From: a virus | Length of the DNA: 64,000 bases | IMG/VR virus record: IMGVR_UViG_3300022698_000267 | Span: 101,575 to 165,574 of that record | Reading direction: 5' to 3' (one strand) | Shown: positions 30,498-38,039 of the stretch, in pieces | Position numbering within the stretch: the first letter of the stretch is position 1 | Layout: every line of letters begins with the position of its first letter | Notes under the pieces: generated by a model | What the model was told of the DNA's origin: nothing | What the model saw: only the letters and a program-made list of their open reading frames with translations | Databases searched by the model: none | Position numbers and translations under genes: made by a program

Positions 30498-30575
30498 GCC
30501 TTCGTAGCTCAGTTTGGTCAGAGCAGGGGACCTTTAATCCTTTGGTCGTAGGTTCGAATCCTACCGAGGGCACCA
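30498..30575 (+). tRNA. tRNA-Lys(UUU)
   Basis: Acceptor GCCTTCG/CGAGGGC, anticodon loop CCTTTAA, encoded ACCA. Confidence 0.95.
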
Positions 30576-30590
30576 AAGTAAAGGAGAAAG

Positions 30591-30821
30591 ATGAAAGATA
30601 AATGTTGTATATGTGGCAGGGTTAATGGTGATGGTGATTTAATTTCACACACTACTTGTATTAAATGCCATGTAAAACCTAGATTAAAACAACATGCAGC
30701 AATGATTAAAATTGCAATGCAAGCAATACAGTACATGGGGATTAACTATGGATATGACAATTCTTCTATTGGCAATAGCTACTCTAGGAACTTTGGGTGT
30801 TTTCATTGCAAGGCAGCATGA
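30591..30821 (+). CDS. Small zinc-ribbon protein
   Basis: 76 residues, AAAGGAGAAAG ribosome site. CCICG (5-9) and CIKC (about 24-27) form the ribbon, a basic helix follows, and the last residues (FGCFHCKAA) add two Cys. The last 74 nt overlap a membrane peptide in another frame (30748), so the true 3' end could be disputed. Confidence 0.6.
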   Translation: MKDKCCICGRVNGDGDLISHTTCIKCHVKPRLKQHAAMIKIAMQAIQYMGINYGYDNSSIGNSYSRNFGCFHCKAA

Positions 30822-30840
30822 TGTTGTTGGTAACAAATAA
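30748..30840 (+). CDS. Membrane peptide overlapping 30591
   Basis: 30 residues: MDMTILLLAIATLGTLGVFI is a membrane helix followed by a polar tail (ARQHDVVGNK). Start preceded by GGGGATTAACT. Lies in a different frame inside the end of the zinc-ribbon gene. Similar single-helix peptides are at 49687 and 53047. Confidence 0.45.
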   Translation: MDMTILLLAIATLGTLGVFIARQHDVVGNK

Positions 30841-30845
30841 CTTAT

Positions 30846-30924
30846 CTGCGTGTAGCTCAGTCTGGTAGAGCGCTCGCTTTGGGAGCGAGAGGTTTCGGGA
30901 GTTCAATTCTCCCCACGCAGACCA
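30846..30924 (+). tRNA. tRNA-Pro(UGG)
   Basis: Acceptor CTGCGTG/CACGCAG, anticodon loop TTTGGGA, encoded ACCA. Confidence 0.95.
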
Positions 30925-30946
30925 TTAAAATAATTTCAAATAATAC

Positions 30947-30975
30947 TTGACATTTTTATTCATTTCCTATATAAT
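30947..30975 (+). promoter_or_regulatory. Cassette promoter for 31013
   Basis: TTGACA, 17-bp spacer, TATAAT; TTCAAATAATAC upstream, GTGGTTGGGGAAA downstream. Confidence 0.87.
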
Positions 30976-31012
30976 AGATTTAAGTGGTTGGGGAAATTAT
31001 AAAGGAGATGTT

Positions 31013-31285
31013 ATGGAACTTTTTAATTTAAATAGAGCAGTTGCAGAAATTACTTTTGCTAAACGTGATTTAAAAGCAGCTCTGCTTTTTGAAAAAGAAG
31101 ATTCCGATATTATGATTCGTTCGGCATTGGGTACGTTGAATGATGCTATCCAGGTTATTGAATTAAACAATAGATTAGATTCAAAGGTTATTTCTTTTCT
31201 GGTCGCTGTAAGAAGCTGGTACAAAAGAACCAGAAAGTTTTACTACGAGAAAGTAAAAGGATTAACTAATGAAAGCAAAGATTAA
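31013..31285 (+). CDS. Hypothetical helical protein
   Basis: 90 residues from ATG 31013 (AAAGGAGATG upstream); the longer frame would start inside the promoter. All-helical, basic C-terminus (WYKRTRKFYYEKVKG). Overlaps the next gene by 17 nt. Unassigned. Confidence 0.72.
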   Translation: MELFNLNRAVAEITFAKRDLKAALLFEKEDSDIMIRSALGTLNDAIQVIELNNRLDSKVISFLVAVRSWYKRTRKFYYEKVKGLTNESKD

Positions 31286-31511
31286 TAAAGCAGGAAGGTT
31301 GCTTTTACAACGTAACGGAATTGATGATGAAAATACTTATGTTACGCAAAGTTGTCGTTTTCAGATTGATCAATTCTGTGATGTTTTTTGTCCTTTGTTC
31401 GGTGAACCAAAAGTTGTAAGAGTAATGACAAATGCACGATCCATTGAAACCATTCAACTTTCCCTCTGTCAAAAAACTTTGGTTTTTGAAGGCATAATTA
31501 TCGAAAAATAA
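31269..31511 (+). CDS. Hypothetical protein
   Basis: 80 residues. Basic start, then Cys-containing strands (SCRFQIDQFCDVFCPLFGEP). No family recognised. Confidence 0.7.
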   Translation: MKAKINKAGRLLLQRNGIDDENTYVTQSCRFQIDQFCDVFCPLFGEPKVVRVMTNARSIETIQLSLCQKTLVFEGIIIEK

Positions 31512-31524
31512 ATTCAAATAGTAC

Positions 31525-31553
31525 TTGACTTTTTGTTCTATGTCCTATATAAT
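31525..31553 (+). promoter_or_regulatory. Cassette promoter for 31581
   Basis: TTGACT, 17-bp spacer, TATAAT; TTCAAATAGTAC upstream. Confidence 0.86.
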
Positions 31554-31580
31554 GCATTTAAATCAATTGAGGAGGGAACA

Positions 31581-32417
31581 ATGAACAAAGACCTTATTAA
31601 AAGAGGAATCGAGAAGATGGGGGCAAATGTTGCCTTCACAGGACTTCATTCCTTCCGTCGCAGTGCCCTGGATTTTGATATTGACGTTGTGGAGGACAAA
31701 AAGAAAGGTTCTTTTTTCTCTTTCGGTGTGGCAGATGAAGATGTATTTAACGATTTTACAATCCTGGACATTGATCCCAAAGATCGACACCTTCTTCTTA
31801 TGAAGAAAGAAAAGATTATGGCGAGAGATGGAAAAAATGTCATGGATATGATAAAACATCGTCTTCTTCTCGGTCATGATGAAAGGGATTGGTTTTGTGC
31901 TGCCGTTCCTGGAAATGCTTCCACCATTCAACAAGCAAAAGACGAACTTCGTCCCGATGCTGCTACCCATTCCATCAAGAAGCGTGGAAAGATCAAAAAC
32001 CGGAACAAGAGAAAGAACAAGGGTTTCAAACGGCAGGGAGAATGGTTCTTTATTCCTACCAACCTTAACTTGGATGACGAGATTATTCATTCCAACGAGC
32101 CTATTGTTCGAACTGGTGGTGGAAAGCCTCATATCGTTTCTGAAATTGTTCGAATGGGAGGGCATACTGTCTATACCCATCCTCTTTTCGAAGGGGAAAT
32201 TGGTCAGGAACAATACAGCGAGATTATGAAAGATCCCACAACTGATTCCACTCATAAGATTGGATGGCAAACTTGGACCAGAGATGCAACAGTTTATGGT
32301 CGTGGGACTGTTCGTCATCCCGATCACAAAACAATCAAACTTCCCGGATGGCATTTAATCCTGGCTAACTTGGAAGACAAAACACCTCTTAGAAGGAATC
32401 TGACCTTCCTGGATTAA
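31581..32417 (+). CDS. Conserved hypothetical protein with RQGEWFF and GTVRHPDH motifs
   Basis: 278 residues from ATG 31581 (GAGGAGGGAAC). A central very basic linker (KKRGKIKNRNKRKNKGFK) leads to RQGEWFFIP, then EIVRMGGHTVYTHPL and VYGRGTVRHPDHKTIKLPGW. These motifs recall an uncharacterised family in bacteria and large phages. The conserved His/Arg clusters could be catalytic or metal-binding. Sole gene on a strong promoter. Function unknown. Confidence 0.72.
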   Translation: MNKDLIKRGIEKMGANVAFTGLHSFRRSALDFDIDVVEDKKKGSFFSFGVADEDVFNDFTILDIDPKDRHLLLMKKEKIMARDGKNVMDMIKHRLLLGHDERDWFCAAVPGNASTIQQAKDELRPDAATHSIKKRGKIKNRNKRKNKGFKRQGEWFFIPTNLNLDDEIIHSNEPIVRTGGGKPHIVSEIVRMGGHTVYTHPLFEGEIGQEQYSEIMKDPTTDSTHKIGWQTWTRDATVYGRGTVRHPDHKTIKLPGWHLILANLEDKTPLRRNLTFLD

Positions 32418-32431
32418 CTAAGGAGGACAAG

Positions 32432-32578
32432 ATGTTGCGTTATCTCAACACATTTTTAATACTGTTTGCTACTCTTCTTGTCTTAATGGCTTCTGATAAC
32501 TTGGAAGACATAAGATTGTTTGTTGCTACCATACTACTGCTATTTTGTGCAGCTATCAGCTTTGCAAGAGCTACATAA
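32432..32578 (+). CDS. Small membrane protein, two helices
   Basis: 48 residues: two hydrophobic stretches (LNTFLILFATLLVLMA and IRLFVATILLLFCAAISF) joined by SDNLED. Ribosome site AAGGAGGACAAG. Followed by the same AGGAGGACAAG site for 32592. Could be a holin-like or inhibitor peptide; not proven. Confidence 0.66.
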   Translation: MLRYLNTFLILFATLLVLMASDNLEDIRLFVATILLLFCAAISFARAT

Positions 32579-32591
32579 CTAGGAGGACAAG

Positions 32592-32810
32592 ATGGCTTTT
32601 TTACCTGATAATACAGTACAACCAAGAGTAGTAACAACTTGGGATTCTTTACCTCCGGTGGTAGAGGCATATGGTGAAACTTTTTCAACAAGGGTTTTGG
32701 CATATAACTATAGTAAGATGCAAAAAGCTTTGGAATCAATTCGAGATCATGGCTTAGACGCAAAGCAATGTCGTGATGCGGCTTCAGATGCTTTAACTCA
32801 TGTAATATAA
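32592..32810 (+). CDS. Small hypothetical protein
   Basis: 72 residues, AGGAGGACAAG ribosome site. Helical; IRDHGLDAKQCRDAASDALT looks like a helix-turn-helix but is weak evidence. Unassigned. Confidence 0.7.
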   Translation: MAFLPDNTVQPRVVTTWDSLPPVVEAYGETFSTRVLAYNYSKMQKALESIRDHGLDAKQCRDAASDALTHVI

Positions 32811-32828
32811 AATAAATTCAAATAATAC

Positions 32829-32857
32829 TTGACATTTTTCCCTCTATCATATATAAT
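32829..32857 (+). promoter_or_regulatory. Cassette promoter for 32892
   Basis: TTGACA, 17-bp spacer, TATAAT; TTCAAATAATAC upstream. Confidence 0.85.
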
Positions 32858-32891
32858 GTTGTTAAATTAAAAGATAGGGGGGATTTTCATT

Positions 32892-33089
32892 ATGGAAGAC
32901 AACACAGTAAAGATAGTTGCTAATAACGAAGTGGTTGAGTTGCATATGTTCGGTAAATTTGAGGCCAGTTGGGATCTGGATACTGGTGTGGATGTGACCA
33001 AAACCATTCTTCCATATGCAGTGAAAAGAGCCGTTGAAATTGGTAAAGAGCGTAAGGCGGTGGAAATTCGAAAAGTACTGGGGTGCTAA
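32892..33089 (+). CDS. Small hypothetical protein
   Basis: 65 residues, ATAGGGGGGAT upstream. Beta start (VKIVANNEVVELHMFGKFEA) and helical end. First of four clustered genes (32892-34016). Unassigned. Confidence 0.7.
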   Translation: MEDNTVKIVANNEVVELHMFGKFEASWDLDTGVDVTKTILPYAVKRAVEIGKERKAVEIRKVLGC

Positions 33090-33090
33090 T

Positions 33091-33549
33091 ATGGAAAAGA
33101 AAGTGGTTGAAAAGTATGGCTTGAGGCTAAAGGATACCGATGAGGTGCTCGGTTATTATCATGAGAGTAATCATGGAGCTGACTTTGCTGGTGATACTCG
33201 TTGTCATCTTTCTACCTCTGAAGATAAAATGTGGTTGGTAGATGATAAATATCAGGCTGAATATGTTCGCAATTTTACTACTCCTTGGTACAATGCCGGT
33301 TATGAAACTCCTATGAATGATTTTGATCCAGATGAACTGGAAGTGGTGAAGGTTAAAATTGTCACCGAAGTGAAAGCAGAAGAAGTATCGGTTCCAACTT
33401 TCGAACAATACCTGGAATTGAAGTACAAGGAAAAAGAACCTGCCCATTATGAGTACACTTTGAAGGAGTATAAGGAACATCCTCAATCATTTTCGGCTTA
33501 TAGTGTTTATGATCTTCTCGAGTTAGTACAAAAGAAATTGTGGAGATAA
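33091..33549 (+). CDS. Hypothetical protein
   Basis: 152 residues from ATG 33091, one base after the preceding stop. Beta-rich N-terminal half with acidic patches and a Lys/Glu-rich helical end with LELKYKEKEPAHYEYTLKEY. Unassigned. Confidence 0.74.
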   Translation: MEKKVVEKYGLRLKDTDEVLGYYHESNHGADFAGDTRCHLSTSEDKMWLVDDKYQAEYVRNFTTPWYNAGYETPMNDFDPDELEVVKVKIVTEVKAEEVSVPTFEQYLELKYKEKEPAHYEYTLKEYKEHPQSFSAYSVYDLLELVQKKLWR

Positions 33550-33552
33550 CAA

Positions 33553-33777
33553 ATGTTTGTACAATGGAGTTGTGGATGTGTTGGACTAAAACTCAGGAAC
33601 CGTTGCATTGTTATGGATTCCTGTAATGAAGTTCATACTAAAACTAAGATTAAACAAGAGGTACTTATTTCTTCTGATCTTCATAACTATCCATATATTC
33701 CTTTAACTATTCAGAAGGCAGAAATCTATACGGATAGATTTTGCGAATTGCTTGAAACTTGTATTGGAGGTATATAA
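33553..33777 (+). CDS. MFVQWSCGC-family protein, copy 1
   Basis: 74 residues. Begins MFVQWSCGCVGLKLRNRCIV, nearly the same as the next gene, showing a tandem duplication that then diverged. CxC plus a later Cys may bind metal. TAATG overlap with copy 2. Function unknown. Confidence 0.74.
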   Translation: MFVQWSCGCVGLKLRNRCIVMDSCNEVHTKTKIKQEVLISSDLHNYPYIPLTIQKAEIYTDRFCELLETCIGGI

Positions 33778-34016
33778 TGTTTGTACAATGGAGTTGTGGA
33801 TGTATTGGTTTGTTATTGGATGATGTTTGCATCGTTATTGACGAGTGTGATGGTCCAGATACTTTGAGTTTTAAACCACGTCCGGATCTTGCAGATAAGT
33901 CCTATCATCCTATATCTCGTGGTCATCGAGCTGATCTCATTGAAAAAATGGAGACACAGATGGTGGATGGTTATAAATGGGAAACTTTCTTGGAGCTTGT
34001 ACATAAAGACGATTAA
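33777..34016 (+). CDS. MFVQWSCGC-family protein, copy 2
   Basis: 79 residues. Starts MFVQWSCGCIGLLLDDVCIV and shares about 15 of the first 20 residues with copy 1; the remainder differs, with a helical end (LIEKMETQMVDGYKWETFLE). Coupled by TAATG. A TAACTTATAGAACAAA motif spans its stop. Confidence 0.74.
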   Translation: MFVQWSCGCIGLLLDDVCIVIDECDGPDTLSFKPRPDLADKSYHPISRGHRADLIEKMETQMVDGYKWETFLELVHKDD

Positions 34017-34058
34017 CTTATAGAACAAAATATCCCTCCCAACCCAACCCTGAAGATT

Positions 34059-34084
34059 AAGGGATCATTTCTGATCCCTTTTTC
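34059..34084 (+). terminator. Intrinsic terminator after 33777
   Basis: AAGGGATCA-TTTC-TGATCCCTT followed by TTTC. Confidence 0.85.
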
Positions 34085-34107
34085 TTTGTAAAAAGTTCAA
34101 ATAGTAC

Positions 34108-34136
34108 TTGACTTTTTAGTTCGTAGTCTATATAAT
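34108..34136 (+). promoter_or_regulatory. Cassette promoter for 34190
   Basis: TTGACT, 17-bp spacer, TATAAT; TTCAAATAGTAC upstream, GTGGTTGGGGAAA downstream. Confidence 0.87.
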
Positions 34137-34189
34137 ACGTTTAAGTGGTTGGGGAAAACAGTAAGGAAGGATAGAAGGAGGAACTTTAC

Positions 34190-34444
34190 TTGGAACTTTA
34201 TAAGGAGCCTTATTTGAATAAAGATGGCAGGATTTTTCTTACCAAAGGTGGTAAGCCTAATAAAAACAGAAAGAATAAAAGGCTATCTAGGTTAAAATCT
34301 GATCTTCGGAAGTTAAATGGTCTTCCCCCCTATAACGATATGTCTAATATTTGCTGGGGGGATAGTTACTTCAATAAAAGCATTAGAAGTCGTTATAGTA
34401 AATCAGAGATTAAACAGGCTGAAAAAGAGTTGGGTTTAAAATAA
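34190..34444 (+). CDS. Small very basic protein
   Basis: 84 residues starting at TTG after AAGGAGGAAC. Lys/Arg-rich (GGKPNKNRKNKRLSRLKSDL), likely nucleic-acid binding. Unassigned. Confidence 0.68.
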   Translation: MELYKEPYLNKDGRIFLTKGGKPNKNRKNKRLSRLKSDLRKLNGLPPYNDMSNICWGDSYFNKSIRSRYSKSEIKQAEKELGLK

Positions 34445-34456
34445 GGGAGGTGGCAA

Positions 34457-34861
34457 ATGAAATATGAAGCAGCTGTTAGAGATTTTACACCTGGTTTCAC
34501 GAAAGATGAATTGGATGATCTGAGAAAGAAAATTAACAAGGCTTTGGCAGCTTTCAAGGATCAGGGAATCAACATTTCCATCAAGGGAGGAATTCGTTAC
34601 GGTAATGGAGCTTTTTCCTGTAAGATCGAGGGTTTGAAAGAAGGATTTGATTCGAGAGAAGTTTCCGCTTACAAACTTAACTCCAAATTATATAACTTGC
34701 CTCCTCTTGGATCGAAGATTGAAGTTGGTGGAAAGCAGTTTACAATTCGAGGCTTCAATACACGGGCTCGAAAAAACAAGATCCTTTTAACTGGGGTTCA
34801 CGATGGAAAGGGTTATCATGCATCCATTCCCCAACTTCAACGTGCAATTGTTGTCTCCTAA
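34457..34861 (+). CDS. Hypothetical protein
   Basis: 134 residues, GGGAGGTGGCAA ribosome site. Helical N-terminus, then beta strands with IKGGIRYGNGAFSCKI and GSKIEVGGKQFTIRGFNTRA, a small beta-barrel look. Unassigned. Confidence 0.75.
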   Translation: MKYEAAVRDFTPGFTKDELDDLRKKINKALAAFKDQGINISIKGGIRYGNGAFSCKIEGLKEGFDSREVSAYKLNSKLYNLPPLGSKIEVGGKQFTIRGFNTRARKNKILLTGVHDGKGYHASIPQLQRAIVVS

Positions 34862-34886
34862 TCATTAATCTCATCACTATCCTCCC

Positions 34887-34915
34887 AAAGGGTTAGTCTT
34901 CATGATGACCCTTTT
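34887..34915 (+). terminator. Hairpin terminator after 34457
   Basis: AAAGGGT pairs with ACCCTTT around a 14-nt loop, with TTCC following. Confidence 0.65.
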
Positions 34916-34940
34916 CCTTGTAAAAAAATTCAAAAAGTAC

Positions 34941-34969
34941 TTGACATTTTGTTCAAAATAATATATAAT
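34941..34969 (+). promoter_or_regulatory. Cassette promoter for 35019
   Basis: TTGACA, 17-bp spacer, TATAAT; TTCAAAAAGTAC upstream; leader box diverged. Confidence 0.85.
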
Positions 34970-35018
34970 GTATTTAATGGTGAGGGTGATAGGGTAAATT
35001 AAAAAGGGAGGTAGTAAA

Positions 35019-35216
35019 ATGGGGTACAAAAATTTTGGTGTTGATGTTTCACTTGCTAATGAAATCAGGGGCTACATCAAAAATGGTGACGTGAAAAATC
35101 TGGTGAAAATTTGTGGGCAACTTGACACTACTCCACGTGAGTTGGTGATGCTTGAATGTGAACCAACTCTCCGTGATGCTGTATGTGAAAAATTGGGGTT
35201 CGTTTGGGTCGGTTAA
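35019..35216 (+). CDS. Small hypothetical protein
   Basis: 65 residues, GGGAGGTAGTAA ribosome site. Helical, with LVKICGQLDTTPRELVMLE. Unassigned. Confidence 0.7.
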   Translation: MGYKNFGVDVSLANEIRGYIKNGDVKNLVKICGQLDTTPRELVMLECEPTLRDAVCEKLGFVWVG

Positions 35217-35225
35217 TTTAAAATT

Positions 35226-35243
35226 GGGGGGTTTCAACCCCCC
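35226..35243. terminator. Bidirectional-looking hairpin terminator
   Basis: GGGGGGT-TTCA-ACCCCCC followed by AAAAAAA; the T-run is on the minus strand, so it may also stop antisense transcription. Confidence 0.6.
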
Positions 35244-35273
35244 AAAAAAAATTAAAAAATATTCAAAAAGTAC

Positions 35274-35302
35274 TTGACATTTTGCTCCAAATAATATATA
35301 AT
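35274..35302 (+). promoter_or_regulatory. Cassette promoter for 35353
   Basis: TTGACA, 17-bp spacer, TATAAT; TTCAAAAAGTAC upstream, GACGTTGGGGAAA downstream. Confidence 0.87.
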
Positions 35303-35352
35303 ACGAATAAGACGTTGGGGAAATGGTTAAAATTTAAATGGGAGGTAGCAAA

Positions 35353-35628
35353 ATGGTAGAGAAAATTAAAAAGTATTTTGAGTTGAAGGACCAGATGAAA
35401 GCTTTGGATACGGAGCTGAAGGGGATTCGGGATGATATTTTCACTGCGTTCGGCGGAGCCAAAGTTGAAATCGAGGTTGATGGTACCAAGGTTCGGTGTC
35501 AAACCAAAACACGTTCCACCAAGCGTTGCAGTTGGGACGCCCTCAAGGAGGCCAACGAAGATCTTTACAATCGTGTGGTAACCGAATCTGAGTCTTCCTA
35601 CTACGAGCTGAGAAAATTGGCTCGTTAG
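35353..35628 (+). CDS. YFxLK-family small protein (paralogue 2 of 3)
   Basis: 91 residues from ATG 35353 (GGGAGGTAGCAA). Helix YFELKDQMKALDTELKGIRD, beta FGGAKVEIEVDGTKVRCQTK, then CSWDALKEANEDLYNRVVTE. About 80 percent like the 53244 product by eye. Uses TAG as stop where its paralogue uses TAA, with a terminator right after. Function unknown. Confidence 0.8.
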   Translation: MVEKIKKYFELKDQMKALDTELKGIRDDIFTAFGGAKVEIEVDGTKVRCQTKTRSTKRCSWDALKEANEDLYNRVVTESESSYYELRKLAR

Positions 35629-35642
35629 TTACCCACCCCACT

Positions 35643-35660
35643 GGGGGGCTTCGGCCCCCC
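35643..35660 (+). terminator. TTCG-loop hairpin terminator
   Basis: GGGGGGC-TTCG-GCCCCCC after 35353. Confidence 0.75.
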
Positions 35661-35766
35661 ACCCATTCTTTCAGCTTCCTATCCAATCTGCAAACAATCG
35701 TTGCAAACTGCTTAACTATATGAACAAAGGATGAATATTACTAAATACTTTCTAAGGAGGGGAAGT

Positions 35767-36051
35767 ATGAAAGAAATCAACTTACGTTACATGCTTTCTA
35801 TTCATCCTGGACTTGGAATTTACAGATTATGTATTGTATTTGCAGAGGATGAAGAGAACTATTATGGTCATTGGGTCGTTGATGTTGGAGATTTCAAGAC
35901 TAAGTTTCCGAAGAAGGGGACCAGAGCATTGACTGAAGAAGAGGTAGAGAATTACAACAGTTTTCGTTTTAGAAGAACGAAAGGTATTGTATTCGAAATT
36001 AAGATGAATTACGATGGTACTCCGAAAGGACTGAAGAAAAAATTTGAGTAA
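35767..36051 (+). CDS. Hypothetical protein
   Basis: 94 residues from ATG 35767 (AAGGAGGGG). An in-frame ATG at 35731 follows a TAACTATATGAACAAA motif and would add 12 residues. Beta-rich. Unassigned. Confidence 0.7.
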   Translation: MKEINLRYMLSIHPGLGIYRLCIVFAEDEENYYGHWVVDVGDFKTKFPKKGTRALTEEEVENYNSFRFRRTKGIVFEIKMNYDGTPKGLKKKFE

Positions 36052-36054
36052 TTT

Positions 36055-36243
36055 ATGGAAAAGGTAAGAGATCAATTAGAGAAAGCATTCGAATATCTTA
36101 CAGAGTGTGAGAAACAACCAACCTTCTTTTGCTTGGAACAAATGGAGAAGTACATTCGAAGATCCCTTACTTTTGTTGAGGAAGAAAGAACAAGAATAAA
36201 TATGAAAATGCGTTTATTGAAAAAAAATTCAAAAATTACTTGA
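36055..36243 (+). CDS. Small helical protein
   Basis: 62 residues, 3 nt after the previous stop. Helical, charged; its stop codon overlaps the -35 box of the next promoter. Unassigned. Confidence 0.64.
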   Translation: MEKVRDQLEKAFEYLTECEKQPTFFCLEQMEKYIRRSLTFVEEERTRINMKMRLLKKNSKIT

Positions 36244-36268
36244 CATTCTACTAAAATTTTGTTATACT
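36240..36268 (+). promoter_or_regulatory. Cassette promoter for 36313
   Basis: TTGACA, 17-bp spacer, TATACT; GAGGTTGGGGATAAC downstream. Its -35 overlaps the 36055 stop. Confidence 0.86.
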
Positions 36269-36312
36269 ACATTTAAGAGGTTGGGGATAACATTTAAACA
36301 AGGAGGAAGCAA

Positions 36313-36690
36313 ATGGGTAACGTAGAAAAGAAAGAAGGATACAATCAAGTTTGTGTATGGCCGGGAACCGTGCTTGGTGAAAGTACACCAGCAGATTTTG
36401 AGAAGTGGTTGAAGGACGAGTTTGGGGTTGAAGGTCAGTACTTGGAGGAAATCGAAACCAGTCCTGATATGGAGAATGGAAAACCGGTTTCCAATACTGG
36501 CGGTCGAAGCGATTTATTCTTCGCCATTCACGATGAAGACGTTGACAAGTTTGTCCTTCCCAAGCTTCGAATAGGAGCCCGATGGGTCGAAGATGTTCTG
36601 GCCGATGTCAATTACACCTCCCCTATCTATCCAAAACGGGTTTTCGACTATTGTTCCTGGAACAAAGAAAATCTTGCTGTCTCGGCGTAA
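36313..36690 (+). CDS. Hypothetical protein
   Basis: 125 residues, AAGGAGGAAG ribosome site. Mixed alpha/beta with TPADFEKWLKDEFGVEGQYL and a Trp/Tyr-rich end. Followed by the ATACTAAAC and AACTAATAGAACAAAC motifs that lead straight into tRNA-Ser. Unassigned. Confidence 0.75.
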   Translation: MGNVEKKEGYNQVCVWPGTVLGESTPADFEKWLKDEFGVEGQYLEEIETSPDMENGKPVSNTGGRSDLFFAIHDEDVDKFVLPKLRIGARWVEDVLADVNYTSPIYPKRVFDYCSWNKENLAVSA

Positions 36691-36715
36691 AACATACTAA
36701 ACTAATAGAACAAAC

Positions 36716-36805
36716 GGCGGGTTGTCCGAGTCTGGTTAATGGTGCTTGACTTGAAATCAAGTGGATGTAAAAGTCCCGTGGGTTCGAATCCTACACCCGC
36801 CGCCA
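36716..36805 (+). tRNA. tRNA-Ser(UGA)
   Basis: Class II with long variable arm. Acceptor GGCGGGT/ACCCGCC, anticodon loop CTTGAAA, encoded GCCA. The AACTAATAGAACAAAC motif ends at its first base. Confidence 0.93.
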
Positions 36806-36827
36806 ACAACTAACTAAGAGAACAAAT

Positions 36828-37235
36828 ATGGATATTACTTGGGGTGAAGCACAGGAGTTAGTTCAAGACTTAGCAAAGTGGATAAGAGAGAAGAATCTTT
36901 TAGCCATAACAAGAGGAGGTCTTGTCCCTGCTGCTATGCTATCTCATGTAAATGACTTCGACATTATCGATACAGTATGCATTACAAGCTACGTAGACCG
37001 GCAACAAGGGCAGTTAAGAGTTTCCAAATGTCCTGACATAGGGACTGGCTTAGGATGGTTTATACTTGACGATATCGTCGATTCAGGTGAGACCATAAAA
37101 ACTCTTAGAAGATTATTTCCTGATGCTCAATACGGAGCATTGATTGCAAAACCCGATGGGGTTGATCAGATCAACTCTTATTCTCTTTTAGTTCCACAAG
37201 ATACATGGGTAATTTTTCCTTGGGAGAAAGACTAA
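36828..37235 (+). CDS. gpt: Xanthine-guanine phosphoribosyltransferase-like
   Basis: 135 residues, slightly shorter than E. coli Gpt (152). Matches Gpt in ITRGGLVPAAMLSHV (about 27-41), IDTVCITSYVDRQQG, the PRPP-binding loop FILDDIVDSGETI (about 77-89) and the end VPQDTWVIFPWE. Would convert xanthine, guanine or hypoxanthine plus PRPP to nucleotides, salvaging purines for phage DNA. The TAACTAAGAGAACAAA motif precedes the ATG. TAATG overlap with the next gene. Confidence 0.88.
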   Translation: MDITWGEAQELVQDLAKWIREKNLLAITRGGLVPAAMLSHVNDFDIIDTVCITSYVDRQQGQLRVSKCPDIGTGLGWFILDDIVDSGETIKTLRRLFPDAQYGALIAKPDGVDQINSYSLLVPQDTWVIFPWEKD

Positions 37236-37606
37236 TGGCAAAATCAAGTATGAAGGATATTGTTAAAGCAATTCAAGAAGGTTACTACGAAAGCAAAGTT
37301 CCTTATCCTGGATCGAAACCTTTAAAGCCAAAACCTCTTCTTGGAAAAGAATACAATGAATTGAATAAAAAGGCTCTTAAAATCTATGAAGGTTTAATAT
37401 CAGAGCACAACGAGAAAGTTCTGGTCTATCGAAAAGAACAAGCCAGATTAGCCAAGGAATTTCGTGAAGATGCTCTCGAGTATGTTGGATTAACTGGTCA
37501 TTTGAAAGCTGATAAGGCTTTCGAATTGGCTTGGGATAAAGGGCATAGTTCAGGACTTTATGAAGTATTAACAAATCTGGAAGAACTAGCGGAGCTTTTG
37601 ATATGA
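37235..37606 (+). CDS. Hypothetical helical protein
   Basis: 123 residues; start in TAATG overlap with gpt. Helical and charged, Pro/Lys-rich early (YPGSKPLKPKPLLGKEYNEL). Overlaps the next gene by 4 nt. Unassigned. Confidence 0.74.
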   Translation: MAKSSMKDIVKAIQEGYYESKVPYPGSKPLKPKPLLGKEYNELNKKALKIYEGLISEHNEKVLVYRKEQARLAKEFREDALEYVGLTGHLKADKAFELAWDKGHSSGLYEVLTNLEELAELLI

Positions 37607-37899
37607 ACAAGGCCTTTACATCTCCTGAGGAAGTAATAGCTTATCTTACTGAATGTACGTTGGCAACGGTTATTACAATGGCGTCTAAAAAAAGACGTTC
37701 GCAGAATGAATTTAATCGTCAAATAAGTATTGCTCAAACTGGAATAGATGCTTTAATACAGTTTAAAGTTCCTATTCCACTTAATTCAGGCTATGGAAGA
37801 GTTGATGTTGTTCTTAATGATTACAAACAATCTGTTAAGGATTGGGTTGTTAGTAAGATGGAGGAGTGGCCGAGTCAGGTCAAGGCAGCAGTTTGCTAA
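37603..37899 (+). CDS. Hypothetical protein overlapping tRNA-Ser, paralogue of 38470
   Basis: 98 residues. EEVIAYLTECTLATVITMAS, then SIAQTGIDALIQF matches the 38470 product (EDALAYLLDCTLATVETMAE). The last 13 codons lie inside tRNA-Ser(GCU), so gene and tRNA cannot both come from one uncut RNA. Function unknown. Confidence 0.7.
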   Translation: MNKAFTSPEEVIAYLTECTLATVITMASKKRRSQNEFNRQISIAQTGIDALIQFKVPIPLNSGYGRVDVVLNDYKQSVKDWVVSKMEEWPSQVKAAVC

Positions 37900-37948
37900 A
37901 CTGTCGAATGTAAAAGTTCCGGGGGTTCAAATCCCTCCTCCTCCGCCA
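37860..37948 (+). tRNA. tRNA-Ser(GCU)
   Basis: Class II with long variable arm. Acceptor GGAGGAG/CTCCTCC, anticodon loop TTGCTAA, encoded GCCA. Its 5' 40 nt also encode the end of the 37603 gene. Confidence 0.93.
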
Positions 37949-37967
37949 AAATAATTTCAAATAATAC

Positions 37968-37996
37968 TTGACATTTTCATTCATTTCCTATATAAT
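37968..37996 (+). promoter_or_regulatory. Cassette promoter for 38040
   Basis: TTGACA, 17-bp spacer, TATAAT; TTCAAATAATAC upstream, GTGGTTGGGGGAAA downstream. Confidence 0.87.
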
Positions 37997-38039
37997 AGAT
38001 TTAAGTGGTTGGGGGAAATATTAATACGGAGGAAAGATA

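Noticed and set aside
31563-32354. 263-codon open frame on the minus strand
   Set aside because: Antisense shadow of the conserved 31581 gene; no SD and no recognisable motifs.
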